Source: DAHVFK01 sp963755395
GTDB taxonomy: Bacteria; Pseudomonadota; Gammaproteobacteria; Burkholderiales; SG8-39
Direction: 5' to 3'
Length of the DNA: 64,000 bases
NCBI GenBank assembly: GCA_963755395.1
Contig: CAVWJJ010000003.1
Coordinates: forward strand, 496,001 to 560,000
The position numbers and the translations under genes are program-made. This document shows, piece by piece, positions 56,225-64,000 of the stretch. The notes under the pieces were generated by a model. It saw only the letters and a program-made list of their open reading frames with translations. It did no database searches and was not told the origin of the DNA. The stretch's first letter is position 1, and each line of letters begins with the position of its first letter.

Positions 56225-57373
56225 ATGAGCGCTCTGGACGACATCCTCAAATCCGGCGTCGCGGCCGGCGCCGCGCCCGGACTGGTGGCGATGACCGGCA
56301 ACGCGGGCGGCGTGACGTGGACCGGCACGGCCGGCGAGCGCGGCCCCGGCCAGCCGATGAGCGCCGACACGGTGTTCCGCATCTTCTCGATGACCAAGGC
56401 GATCGGCTCGACCGCGGCGATGATCCTGATCGACCGCGGCAAGCTCAAGCCCGAGGCGACGGTCGAAAGCATCCTGCCCGAGTTCGCCAAGCTCCAGGTG
56501 CTCGATGGCTTCGACGGCGACAAGCCGCGCCTGCGCGCGCCGAAATCGAAAGCCACCATCCGCCACCTCGCCACCCACACTTCGGGCCTGGTGTACGAGT
56601 TCTGGAACACCGACGTGCCGCGCTACATGCAGCTCACCGGCCACCCGAGCATCCTCTCCGGGCTGAAGAAGGCGCTGTTCTACCCCCTCATGTTCGACCC
56701 CGGCGCGCGCTGGGACTACGGCATCGGCATCGACTGGCTGTGCCAGGCGGTCGAGAAGGTCGACGGGCGCAAGATCGACAAGTTCTGCCAGGAGGAGATT
56801 TTCGGCCCCCTGCGCATGACCAGCACCGCGTTCGAGCCCGAAGGCCTCGCCGCGCGCCTGGCCTCGGTCAGCGCGCGCGGCGCCGACGGCATGTTCGCCC
56901 CCTTCGAGCTCGCGCCGCCGCCGCATCCCGAGTTCTACGGCATGGGACATTGCCTGTACTCGAGCGCCGGCGACTACATGCGCTTCCTGCGCATGTTCCT
57001 CAACAAGGGCGCGCTCGACGGCAAGCGTGTGCTGAGCGAGAAAGGCGTCGCCGCCATGCTGCAAAACCATATCGGCGACATTCGGGTGGGCAAGATGATC
57101 ACTGCGATCCCGCCGGTCACCGCCGACGTCGATCTGTTCCCTGGCATCCCAAAGACCCACAGCCTCGGTTTCCTGCGGGTCGAGAAGGACGTGCCGGGAA
57201 TGCGCTCGGCGGGTTCCCAGGGCTGGGCCGGCGTGCTCAACACCCACTTCTGGTTCGACCCGGCGAAGAACATCGCCGCAACGATCATGACCCAGACCTT
57301 GCCCTTCGTCGAACCGCCCTTCATGGAGGTGTACGCGAAATTCGAGCGCGCTGTCTACGCGTCGCTCAAGTGA
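56225..57373 (+). CDS. Serine hydrolase of the beta-lactamase/esterase EstB family
   Basis: A 382-residue protein. Catalytic SMTK at residues 55-58 (FRIFSMTKAIG), a WDYGIGIDWLC block where class C enzymes have YxN, and GSQGWAGVLNTHFWFDP near the C-terminus. AAGGAGGAG precedes the ATG at 56225; an ATG at 56219 is too close to the ribosome site. No signal peptide, so it is more likely a cytoplasmic esterase than a beta-lactamase. It follows the liv set 2 ATPase by about 80 bases. Confidence 0.88.
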   Translation: MSALDDILKSGVAAGAAPGLVAMTGNAGGVTWTGTAGERGPGQPMSADTVFRIFSMTKAIGSTAAMILIDRGKLKPEATVESILPEFAKLQVLDGFDGDKPRLRAPKSKATIRHLATHTSGLVYEFWNTDVPRYMQLTGHPSILSGLKKALFYPLMFDPGARWDYGIGIDWLCQAVEKVDGRKIDKFCQEEIFGPLRMTSTAFEPEGLAARLASVSARGADGMFAPFELAPPPHPEFYGMGHCLYSSAGDYMRFLRMFLNKGALDGKRVLSEKGVAAMLQNHIGDIRVGKMITAIPPVTADVDLFPGIPKTHSLGFLRVEKDVPGMRSAGSQGWAGVLNTHFWFDPAKNIAATIMTQTLPFVEPPFMEVYAKFERAVYASLK

Positions 57374-57388
57374 GCTGACGGCGCGCGC

Positions 57389-58063
57389 GTGAGGCAGGCG
57401 CTCGGCATCGACCGCCTGACGGAGGTCTACGCCCGCCTCGCGCCGCGCTACGACTGGCAGCACCGCCTCGTCACCTTCGCCGCCGACCAGCGCGGCCGCA
57501 GGATGCTGGTCGAGCAGACCGTGCGCGAAGGCGACCGCGTGCTTGACGCCGGCGCCGGCACCGGCGCCACCGGCTTGCTGGCCGCGCGCAAGGCCGGCCA
57601 CAGCGGCGTCGTCACGCTGTTCGACCTGAGCAACGACATGCTCGATGTCGCGCGCGCCAAGGCCGCGATCGAAGCGCTCGACCTGCGGCTCGAATTCCGC
57701 AGCGGCGACATGCTCCAGTTGCCCTTCAAGGACGCCAGCTTCGACGTCGTGCTTTCCAGCTACAGCCTGTGCCCGCTGTACGACCCCGCCGAGGGCGCGC
57801 TCGAGCTCTACCGCGTCCTGCGTCCCGGCGGCAAACTGGGCTGTGCCCACTCCGCCGAGCCCCGCAACCGCGCCGTCAAATGGCTCGCCGAGAAGGTGGA
57901 GAACATCGCCTGGCGCTTCCCCTGGCTCTCCATGGGCTGCCGCGCCGTCGACGTCCTCCCCACGCTCGAAGCCGCCGGCGGGCGCGTCGTGTTCCTCAGG
58001 CACATCGGCGTCCCGCTCTGGCCGTTCGTCGTCTTCGTCGTCGAGAAACCCGAATCCCGCTAG
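57389..58063 (+). CDS. Class I SAM-dependent methyltransferase (UbiE/Coq5-like)
   Basis: A 224-residue protein from a GTG at 57389. Motif I VLDAGAGTGATGLLA, then SGDMLQLPFKDASFDVVLSSYSLCPLYDPAEGALELYRVLRPGGKLG. C-terminal hydrophobic patch LWPFVVFVVEKPESR. Resembles quinone or lipid methyltransferases but true UbiE normally lies elsewhere; substrate not assigned. Confidence 0.85.
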   Translation: MRQALGIDRLTEVYARLAPRYDWQHRLVTFAADQRGRRMLVEQTVREGDRVLDAGAGTGATGLLAARKAGHSGVVTLFDLSNDMLDVARAKAAIEALDLRLEFRSGDMLQLPFKDASFDVVLSSYSLCPLYDPAEGALELYRVLRPGGKLGCAHSAEPRNRAVKWLAEKVENIAWRFPWLSMGCRAVDVLPTLEAAGGRVVFLRHIGVPLWPFVVFVVEKPESR

Positions 58064-58078
58064 CGCAAGGAGGAAGCC

Positions 58079-58426
58079 ATGCAATCCAAGATCGCCGCAC
58101 AAGACCTCCGCTGGTGGATCTGGCTCGTCACCCTCATCGTCATCGCCGCCGCGCTGGCCGGCTGGACCGCCGGCTACTACCTCGTCATTTCCATCAGCCT
58201 GGTCCACGCCCTCTTCTTCCTCGAGGAAACCAAGCAGGTCGGAGACTTCGAAACCCAGCTCCGCCTCGCCTACTTCGCCATCGCCCTGTTCGGCCTCTGG
58301 CCCGGCGTGCGCTCCGTCGTCTTCCCGCTCCTGCTCGCCGAAACCCTCATGATCACCTTCTTCGACCGCAGCTTCATCGCGCGCGGCCTGATGCGCATGC
58401 CGTGGAACCAGGGCAATGCGGCCTGA
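58079..58426 (+). CDS. Small integral membrane protein of unknown function
   Basis: A 115-residue protein with three to four hydrophobic helices: WWIWLVTLIVIAAALAGWTAGYYLVISISLVHALFFL, LAYFAIALFGLWPGVRSVVFPLLLAETLMITFF. GGAGG precedes the ATG. Not recognised. It closely follows the methyltransferase on the same strand, so the two probably share a transcript. Confidence 0.75.
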   Translation: MQSKIAAQDLRWWIWLVTLIVIAAALAGWTAGYYLVISISLVHALFFLEETKQVGDFETQLRLAYFAIALFGLWPGVRSVVFPLLLAETLMITFFDRSFIARGLMRMPWNQGNAA

Positions 58427-58725
58427 CCCGGTCGAACCGATCCGCACCGGGCAGCAAGCGCCGTCGCGCTCGTCGTCGGCGCGCATCCAAGCTCCGGACC
58501 AACTCATCAACGGCGATTTCCCGGACCGTCTGACCCCGGCGGCGAATTGGCAAACGAAACATTGCGTTGTCCCAAATTCTGCTGGCTAACCGCGCAGTCA
58601 ATTTCACTGCGACAAATGGCACTCTGATTCTGGAGTCTATTGACGCAACCGACGCCATGCGGGGACCATGCCATCTAGACAGTTTTTGCATCCAAATAAC
58701 GTCGGGTGTCATATCCCGCTTACGC
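58427..58725. other. Intergenic stretch of about 300 bases without a supported gene
   Basis: Base composition drops from strongly GC-rich to near even from about 58540. A weak frame upstream of the SMR start is open but has no family resemblance. No terminator, tRNA or direct repeats were recognised. Confidence 0.6.
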
Positions 58726-59049
58726 ATGAACTACCTCTTTCTGGTTGCTGCTGTGGTTCTGAATGTCGCGGCTTACGCCATGTTCCGCGCCATCGCCAAT
58801 CGCCCACACGATCCAACTTGGATGCTTCTGTTCGCTATTGGCCTTGGCCTGGGCGCCGCCAATCTGTTCTTCTTTACATCCGCGCTCAGGCAGATGACCT
58901 TGGCCATCGCTTACCCTCTCTTCTCGGGCGCAACGATCGCGCTTATGGTCCTTGCCGGAGCATTGTTCTTTGGCGAGCGCATTTCTGCGACTATGATTGT
59001 CGGCTGCGGCGTCATCGTTCTCGGGATCGCGTTGGTTGCGCGCCAGTAG
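58726..59049 (+). CDS. Small multidrug resistance (SMR)-family transporter
   Basis: A 107-residue, four-helix protein starting MNYLFLVAAVVLNVAAYAMFRAI. LAIAYPLFSGATIALMVLAGALFFGERISATMIVGCGVIVLGIALVAR matches EmrE-like C-terminal helices. The usual membrane Glu of EmrE (TM1) is not obvious, so the substrate may not be a cation; some members are EamA/DMT-like. Lies in the less GC-rich patch. Confidence 0.78.
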   Translation: MNYLFLVAAVVLNVAAYAMFRAIANRPHDPTWMLLFAIGLGLGAANLFFFTSALRQMTLAIAYPLFSGATIALMVLAGALFFGERISATMIVGCGVIVLGIALVARQ

Positions 59050-59143
59050 TCGCCGGCTCGAGTGAGCTCAAACCCAAAACGTTAGCAGCCTGAGTCCCGC
59101 ACTCCGAAGCGACTTCAAGGTCCAATCGAGAGGACGACTTGCC

Positions 59144-60007
59144 GTGGCCGAGCAGCAGCCTTCATTCGACGCAGCGAAGTACAAAAGCGCGCAGCGAGAG
59201 CAATGGAACAAGGACGGCGCAGCATGGCGGCGCTGGAATCCCACGCTGGACGGCTGGTATGGCGAAGTCACGCGCCAGATGCTCGACCTGGCCCGGATTC
59301 GGCCGGGTCAGCGCGTCCTGGACGTCGCCGCCGGGGCAGGTGAACCGGCTGTCAGTGCCGCCGAACGTGTCGGCCCCGGCGGTTACGTACTGGCGACCGA
59401 CATCTCGGAAGGCATCGTTGAACTTGCGCTGGAGGTCGCCCGTGAACGTGGCCTCAGACAGATTGAGGCCCGCGCCATGGACGGCGAGAAACTGGATCTG
59501 CCGGACGCTTCCTTCGATGCGGTGCTGTGTCGGCTGGGTCTGATGTATATGCCGCACCCCGTGACGGCGCTGCGCGAGTGGCGCCGCGCTCTGAGAACGG
59601 GCGGCCGGGTCGCCGTCGTCGTCTTTTCCACGCCCGAGCGAAACGATTGGGGTGCGATGCCCGCTTCCATCATCCGCCGGCGCGCGCAGCTCCCGCCTCC
59701 CGTTCCGGGGCAACCCGGCCCGTTTAGCCTTGGCGCTCCAGGGGTGCTCGAAGGCGTCTTCCGTCAAGCCGGGTTTGCCGACCCCGAGGTTCGCGCCGTG
59801 CCGGTGCCCCTGAGAACGGCCAGTTCCGCCGAGTACGTGCGGGTCGCCCGAGAAGCCTTCGGCGCATTCAATGCCATGATGGCTCACCTGCCCGCTCAAG
59901 AACGCGAGTCCGTGTGGAACGAAGTGGAAAGCTCGATGCGCAGTTTCGAATCACCCGGTCGGTTCGAGGTGCCAGGTGAGTGCCTTGTCGGTGCGGCCAC
60001 GAAGTGA
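59144..60007 (+). CDS. Class I SAM-dependent methyltransferase
   Basis: A 287-residue protein from a GTG at 59144. AWRRWNPTLDGWYGEVTRQMLDLARIRPGQRVLDVAAGAGEPAVSAAERVG contains motif I; then DGEKLDLPDASFDAVLCRLGLMYMPHP and RRALRTGGRVAVVVFSTPERN. Similar to arsenite- or UbiE-type methyltransferases but without the arsenite Cys triad. Substrate unknown. Confidence 0.85.
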   Translation: MAEQQPSFDAAKYKSAQREQWNKDGAAWRRWNPTLDGWYGEVTRQMLDLARIRPGQRVLDVAAGAGEPAVSAAERVGPGGYVLATDISEGIVELALEVARERGLRQIEARAMDGEKLDLPDASFDAVLCRLGLMYMPHPVTALREWRRALRTGGRVAVVVFSTPERNDWGAMPASIIRRRAQLPPPVPGQPGPFSLGAPGVLEGVFRQAGFADPEVRAVPVPLRTASSAEYVRVAREAFGAFNAMMAHLPAQERESVWNEVESSMRSFESPGRFEVPGECLVGAATK

Positions 60008-60065
60008 TCGGACGCCGACTGTTGACGATCCTTAGCGCATTGACGCATCTGAAGCGGAGATTGAA

Positions 60066-60233
60066 ATGACGAGGAACATGCATGTCGCGCTTTACGTTGT
60101 CGGGTTGATAGCTGTTGTCGTCAGCGTAGATTTGCTGTTCTTCAGGAATCGATTCTGGGAACGGCTGATCGCGAACATCGGTATTGTCCTCGTCTTCTGG
60201 GCCTTCTATTTGAGATTCCTGAAGAACCCGTAA
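60066..60233 (+). CDS. 55-residue two-helix membrane protein
   Basis: MTRNMHVALYVVGLIAVVVS and VDLLFFRNRFWERLIANIGI, ending VLVFWAFYLRFLKNP. Two hydrophobic helices with a positively charged loop (FRNRFWERL). The ATG at 60066 lies 58 bases after the methyltransferase stop. Short for most gene callers but has a plausible topology. No family recognised. Confidence 0.55.
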   Translation: MTRNMHVALYVVGLIAVVVSVDLLFFRNRFWERLIANIGIVLVFWAFYLRFLKNP

Positions 60234-60272
60234 ATTGAGCCCCGCGACACTGGCTGGTTGCCTGACAGCCAC

Positions 60273-60935
60273 ATGGATAGCGTGAAGATGAGTCAGATCG
60301 ATCAACCCGAGCCACGCTGGCAGGCGATCCTCGCGCTGCTTGCGGTCGCGGGTATCTTCCTGGGACTGCCGCAGGAGTTGGTCGTCGGACCTGCCTGGCT
60401 GCTGCCGGTTCTGATCGCGGTGCTGCTCGTCCCGACCGTGTTCGCGCACCGGACGGGACACCATTCGCTCAACCATGTGCTGGGCATCGTGATCAGCGCC
60501 ATCATCACGTTCGGCCTCGTCGCATCGGTGGTTCTGCTCGTCACCACCATCCGCGGCGGAAAGGAGTCGGCGCTGGCGCTCTTGCGCTCAGGCGGAGCGT
60601 TGTGGCTGACGAACGTTCTGGTGTTCGCGCTCTGGTATTGGAGGCTGGACGGCGGCGGTCCGAGGAAGCGTGAAACCAATCCCGAGTTCGGCAGCCGCAG
60701 CTTCGTTGTTCCGCAGATGCAAGTGGAAAAGATAGAGCGCAAGGCCTTCGGCGCGGATAGGTGGCGCCCCGGGTTTGTCGATTATCTCTTCATCGCCTTC
60801 ACCACCAGCTCAACGTTTGGCCCGACGGATGCGCCGGTCCTGACTCATTGGGCAAAACTCTTTACCATGGCGCAGAGTCTGATCTCGCTCACGATCATGG
60901 TCCTACTGATCTCGCGCGCGGTTGGCGTGCTATGA
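60273..60935 (+). CDS. DUF1345 family membrane protein
   Basis: About 220 residues, four to five helices. The diagnostic C-terminal block is FVDYLFIAFTTSSTFGPTDAPVLTHWAKLFTMAQSLISLTIMVLLISRAVGVL, which resembles a potassium-channel-like pore segment. Start chosen at 60273 (ATG); a Met five codons on is an alternative. Overlaps the following DUF1330 gene (ATGA). Confidence 0.82.
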   Translation: MDSVKMSQIDQPEPRWQAILALLAVAGIFLGLPQELVVGPAWLLPVLIAVLLVPTVFAHRTGHHSLNHVLGIVISAIITFGLVASVVLLVTTIRGGKESALALLRSGGALWLTNVLVFALWYWRLDGGGPRKRETNPEFGSRSFVVPQMQVEKIERKAFGADRWRPGFVDYLFIAFTTSSTFGPTDAPVLTHWAKLFTMAQSLISLTIMVLLISRAVGVL

Positions 60936-61258
60936 ATGAGGCCTCACGGAACGAGATGCACAAAGGATACTGGATCATAAGAGTTGATATCGCGGATCCC
61001 GGGAAGTACACCGCCTACACCTCGTCCAACGGTCCGGTACTTGCCAAGTACGGCGGGAAGTTTCTCGTGCGCGCCGGTCGCTACGAAACCGTCGAAGGTT
61101 CCAGCCGGACACGAAATGCCGTAATCGAGTTTCCAAGCTATCAAGCCGCCCTGGATTGCTGGCACTCGCCCGAATACCAGGCCTTACTGCCATTGCGGCA
61201 ACCCGTTTCTACGATTGACCTCATCATCATCGAAGGCTACGGCGACAGTCAGGCGTAG
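60932..61258 (+). CDS. DUF1330 family protein (second copy)
   Basis: A 108-residue protein: GYWIIRVDIADPGKYTAYTSSNGPVLAKYGGKFLVRAGRYETVEG, then IEFPSYQAALDCWHSPEYQALLPLR. Clearly DUF1330 but distinct from the 15.1-kb copy, with lower GC. Coupled to the DUF1345 gene. Confidence 0.88.
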   Translation: MNEASRNEMHKGYWIIRVDIADPGKYTAYTSSNGPVLAKYGGKFLVRAGRYETVEGSSRTRNAVIEFPSYQAALDCWHSPEYQALLPLRQPVSTIDLIIIEGYGDSQA

Positions 61259-61283
61259 GTCACATTCACAAGGGGAGCAAGGG

Positions 61284-61886
61284 ATGATCGATAGTGCGGA
61301 GGCGCTGCGCAGGCTGTACGCGCAGCCGAAGGGGCGCTCGCTTTCGAAGGAGCTGCGGCGGCTGGATGAGCATTGCACGCGCTTCGTTTCGCTCGCGCCG
61401 CTGGTGGTGGTGGCGACGACCGGCGCGGACGGGCGGATGGACTGCTCGCCTCGCGGCGGGGAGCCTGGCTTCGTGAAAGCGGCGGACGAGCGCACGCTGC
61501 TGCTGCCGGACTCGCCGGGCAACAACCGGCTCGACTCGATGACCAACATTCTCGCCACCGGGCGGATCGGGCTGCTGTTCCTGGTGCCCGGGGTGGATGA
61601 GACGCTGCGGGTGAACGGGCGCGCGCGGCTGACTGACGAGGCGCAGGTGCTTTCGCATTTCGCCGCCGCCGCGCGCGCGCCGAAACTCGTGATCGAGGTG
61701 GCGGTGGAGGAAGCCTACCTGCACTGCGCCAAGGCGCTGATGCGCTCGAGGCTGTGGGCGCCCGAGAGCAGGAACGAGCGCTCGGTGCTGCCGACGATGG
61801 GGCAGATGCTGAACGACCAGACCGGGACGGTCGGCCCGGCCGAGACGCAGGAGCAGATGGTTGCCCGCTACCGGGCCGAACTATAG
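61284..61886 (+). CDS. Pyridoxamine 5'-phosphate oxidase-family FMN-binding protein
   Basis: A 200-residue protein: LAPLVVVATTGADGRMDCSPRGGEPGFVKAADERTLLLPDSPGNNRLDSMTNILATGRIGLLFLVPG is a typical PPOX split-barrel, followed by VNGRARLTDE. FMN-dependent oxidoreductase or heme/F420-like binding is possible. GGGAGCAAGGG precedes the ATG. Base composition returns to GC-rich from here. Confidence 0.85.
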   Translation: MIDSAEALRRLYAQPKGRSLSKELRRLDEHCTRFVSLAPLVVVATTGADGRMDCSPRGGEPGFVKAADERTLLLPDSPGNNRLDSMTNILATGRIGLLFLVPGVDETLRVNGRARLTDEAQVLSHFAAAARAPKLVIEVAVEEAYLHCAKALMRSRLWAPESRNERSVLPTMGQMLNDQTGTVGPAETQEQMVARYRAEL

Positions 61887-61898
61887 GAGGCCGACGCG

Positions 61899-62168
61899 AT
61901 GAAACTCGACATCAAGGCGTTTGCGATCACCTGCTCGCTGGTGTGGGGCTTCGGGCTGTTCGGCCTCACCTGGTGGATCATCCTGTTCGACGGCGCGAGC
62001 GGCGAGGCGACGCTGATCGGGCGCCTGTACCGCGGCTACACGATCTCGCCCGTGGGCAGCGTGATCGGGCTCGTATGGGCGCTGGCCGACGGCTTCGTCG
62101 GCGGGCTGGTGTTCGCCTGGCTCTACAACCGGATCGCCGGGCGGTCCGCGGCGCGGCCGCTTTCGTGA
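61899..62168 (+). CDS. Small holin-like membrane protein
   Basis: An 89-residue protein with two hydrophobic helices (AFAITCSLVWGFGLFGLTWWIILF, ISPVGSVIGLVWALADGFVGGLVFAWLYNRIAG). It resembles small bacterial proteins annotated as bacteriophage holin family, with no phage genes nearby, so the holin label is doubtful. AGGAGG lies seven bases before the ATG. Confidence 0.7.
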   Translation: MKLDIKAFAITCSLVWGFGLFGLTWWIILFDGASGEATLIGRLYRGYTISPVGSVIGLVWALADGFVGGLVFAWLYNRIAGRSAARPLS

Positions 62169-62236
62169 CAACCGTCCGCGGCAAGGCGAGCGCCGCAGTG
62201 TAATCTCCCACCCCGGGACGGGTTGGAGGGGAGTGC

Positions 62237-64000
62237 ATGCGGCGGTCGCTACCGCTTGGCGCGCAGATCAATCTGCTGCTGCTGCTGGTCATCGTGCCGT
62301 TCCTCGGCACGCTGGCCTACCAGTACTGGAGCGACGTGAAGCTCGCGCGCGAGAACACCGGCGAGCGACTGCGGCTGGTCGCGCGCGCAGTGGCCGCGGA
62401 TACGAATTCCGACCTTTCAGACGCGCAAGACTTGCTCGGGCTGATGGCGCGCCGCCCGCTGATCCGGGCGGTCGACCCGGCCCGCTGCGACCCCTTCGTC
62501 GAGCAGTTCGCCCAGCTTCACCCCGACTGGGCCAACGTCGGCGTGGTGGACCTGACGGGACGACTGGTGTGCAGCGCCGAGGGCTACCGCGGCAGCAATC
62601 AGTTCGTGATCACGGACCGCAGCCTTTTCTTCGATAAGGCTCTGCGCAGCGAGCGGCCGATCGTCAGCCGACCGTTCGTCGGGCCGCTGTCGAAGCGCTG
62701 GGTGGTCGTCATGGCGCAACCGATCCGCGACGACGCCGGTGCGGTGAAGGGACTGCTGATCGCGGCCCCCGACCTGGCCAGGCTGCGCCTGCCGCGCGCC
62801 GGGCTCGGCCTCGAAGAAACCGACACGATCGACGTGTTCGATCCCTCCGGCACGGTGATCATGCGCTCGACCGACCCCGCGCGCTGGATCGGCAAGTCGC
62901 TTGCCGGCGCGAGTCCCGCGGTGGACGCGATCCGGGCGCGAGCGGGCGACGGCATGCTGATCGCGGCGGGCCCGGATGGGAGCCGCGGCGTGTACGGCTA
63001 CGCCACGATCGAGCGCACCGGGTGGCGGGTCGCGGTCGGCAGGCCGCTCGGGGCGGTGTACGCGCAAGCCAACGGGAGCGGCCGGCGCCAGGCGGCGCTC
63101 GGACTGCTGGTGGCCGTCGCGACGCTCGGCGCGGGCCTGTTCTTCGCCCTTCGCATGCGCCGCTCGATCGGCCGCGTTACCGAGGCGGTCGATGCCGTCC
63201 GGCGCGGCAATTTCCAAGTGCGGCTGCCGCAGGACGGCCCGGCCGAGATCGCGCGCCTGGCAGCCGGGTTCAACCGCATGCTCGACATCCGGATCCGGGC
63301 GGTCAGCGGGCTGCGCAAGGCGAACCGCACCCTCGGCATGCTGGGCCAATGCAATAAGGCGCTGGTCCGAGCGCAAAGCGAGCAGGAGTTGCTCGAGCGG
63401 ATGTGCCGCATCGCGGTCGACCTGGGCGGCTACAGCCTGGCGTGGGTCGGCTACGCGCAGGATGGTCCGGACAAGCGCGTGCTCGAAGTCGCGCACGCGG
63501 GCCCGGACGGCGGCTACCTGAACGGCATCGCGGTGAGCTGGGGCGACGACGCCGCGGGCCGCGGGCCCTGCGGGCGTGCGATCCGCGAGCGCAAGCCGGT
63601 CATCCTGCGCGACACCGGCGCCGACCCGAGCTTCGCGCCCTGGCGCAAGGCGGCGAGCGCCTACGAGTTCAAGACCACCGCCTGCTTCCCCCTCGTCGCC
63701 GGCGGGCAGGCAATCGGCGCGCTCAACCTGTACTCGCGCGATCACGACGCCTTCAACGAGGAAGACGCCGGGCTGCTGAGCGAGCTTGCCGACGACCTCG
63801 CCTACGGTATCCACGCGCTGCGCGGCCAGACCGAGCGCACGCGCATGATGACCGAGCAGGAGATCCTGCTCGACAGCACGGCGGTCGGCATCGCCTTCAT
63901 CAAGCAGCGCTGGATCGTGCGCAGCAACCGCGGCTACGCCGCGATGTTCGGCTATGCGCGCGACGAGATCGTAGGCGTCTCCACGCGCCAGCTGCACGTG
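62237..64000 (+). CDS. Membrane sensor with dCACHE-like, HAMP, GAF and PAS domains (partial, C-terminus outside window)
   Basis: The ATG at 62237 follows GGAGGGGAG. 588 codons are open to the window edge. A first helix at about 9-24 and a second near 285-300 enclose a periplasmic Cache-type domain (LVARAVAADTNSDLSDAQDLLGLMARRPLIRAVD, VVMAQPIRDDAGAVKGLLIAAPDL, VYGYATIERTGWRVAVGRPL). HAMP (RSIGRVTEAVDAVRRGNFQVRLP), GAF (ACFPLVAGGQAIGALNLYSRDHDAFNEEDAGLL) and the start of a PAS domain follow. The output may be a kinase or a GGDEF/EAL module and cannot be seen. Confidence 0.88.
   Translation, partial: MRRSLPLGAQINLLLLLVIVPFLGTLAYQYWSDVKLARENTGERLRLVARAVAADTNSDLSDAQDLLGLMARRPLIRAVDPARCDPFVEQFAQLHPDWANVGVVDLTGRLVCSAEGYRGSNQFVITDRSLFFDKALRSERPIVSRPFVGPLSKRWVVVMAQPIRDDAGAVKGLLIAAPDLARLRLPRAGLGLEETDTIDVFDPSGTVIMRSTDPARWIGKSLAGASPAVDAIRARAGDGMLIAAGPDGSRGVYGYATIERTGWRVAVGRPLGAVYAQANGSGRRQAALGLLVAVATLGAGLFFALRMRRSIGRVTEAVDAVRRGNFQVRLPQDGPAEIARLAAGFNRMLDIRIRAVSGLRKANRTLGMLGQCNKALVRAQSEQELLERMCRIAVDLGGYSLAWVGYAQDGPDKRVLEVAHAGPDGGYLNGIAVSWGDDAAGRGPCGRAIRERKPVILRDTGADPSFAPWRKAASAYEFKTTACFPLVAGGQAIGALNLYSRDHDAFNEEDAGLLSELADDLAYGIHALRGQTERTRMMTEQEILLDSTAVGIAFIKQRWIVRSNRGYAAMFGYARDEIVGVSTRQLHV

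Noticed and set aside
56102..58510. 802-codon minus-strand frame
   Set aside because: Antisense to the serine hydrolase and methyltransferase genes, with low-complexity content and no recognisable domain.
58427..61260. Integron cassette array
   Set aside because: The mix of small genes suggested cassettes, but no attC-like paired core sites or integrase were found.

Overview
The window is a GC-rich chromosomal segment, most likely from a betaproteobacterium. The evidence is protein similarity recognised by eye and gene order: a formate dehydrogenase cluster with TorD, multi-4Fe-4S, DUF3306 and DUF3305 partners, an ubiUVT cluster, trehalose synthase fused to a membrane sensor, and two branched-chain amino acid type ABC operons. 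No rRNA, tRNA, CRISPR array or transposase was seen.

Layout. 1-4.4 kb (minus): a complex I-like membrane module (HyfC, HyfE, HyfF, HyfG-like) whose large subunit lacks the first [NiFe] cysteine motif. It is preceded by a clear fluoride riboswitch with terminator at 4.49-4.58 kb. 4.6-7.7 kb (minus): DUF190, crcB, moaE, moaD, moeA, mobB as one coupled operon. 7.8-15.1 kb: a molybdenum/tungsten block with minus-strand tupABC and plus-strand mop, a MOT1-like transporter, an HTH/periplasmic-binding-like regulator and modABC. Two AATATG-N10-CATATT type palindromes lie between the divergent arms. 15.5-26.4 kb: a formate dehydrogenase (fdhA, fdhB, cytochrome b) with accessory proteins, then moaA and fdhD. 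26.4-33 kb: transglutaminase-like protein, MFS, AraC regulator, mobA, a second moeA, a membrane protein and an orphan binding protein. 33-41.5 kb: otsB/otsA, YihY, ubiTVU with an FNR-like box, hemolysin III and small proteins. 41.7-56.1 kb: two liv-type ABC operons flanking an SLC5-histidine kinase/response regulator set and an ScfR-type regulator. 56.2-64 kb: a serine hydrolase, methyltransferases, a less GC-rich patch (58.4-61.3 kb) with SMR and DUF1345 proteins, and a partial membrane sensor.

How it fits together. Metal uptake (Tup, MOT1-like, Mod), cofactor synthesis (MoaA, MoaD, MoaE, MoeA x2, MobA, MobB) and sulfur transfer (FdhD) all serve the nearby Mo/W formate dehydrogenase, which feeds electrons to quinone; ubiUVT would supply ubiquinone without oxygen. 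The most unusual unit is the fluoride-riboswitch-linked complex I-like module next to the fluoride channel gene crcB, suggesting an ion-translocating complex tied to fluoride stress.

Caveat. Many conserved genes (fdhB, fdhA, torD-like, the 4Fe-4S protein, moaA, fdhD, and most of both liv operons) are broken by single-base indels, while 26-41 kb and 56-64 kb look clean. The residues across the breaks stay conserved, so sequencing or assembly error is more likely than decay. Their coordinates are given for the whole gene.
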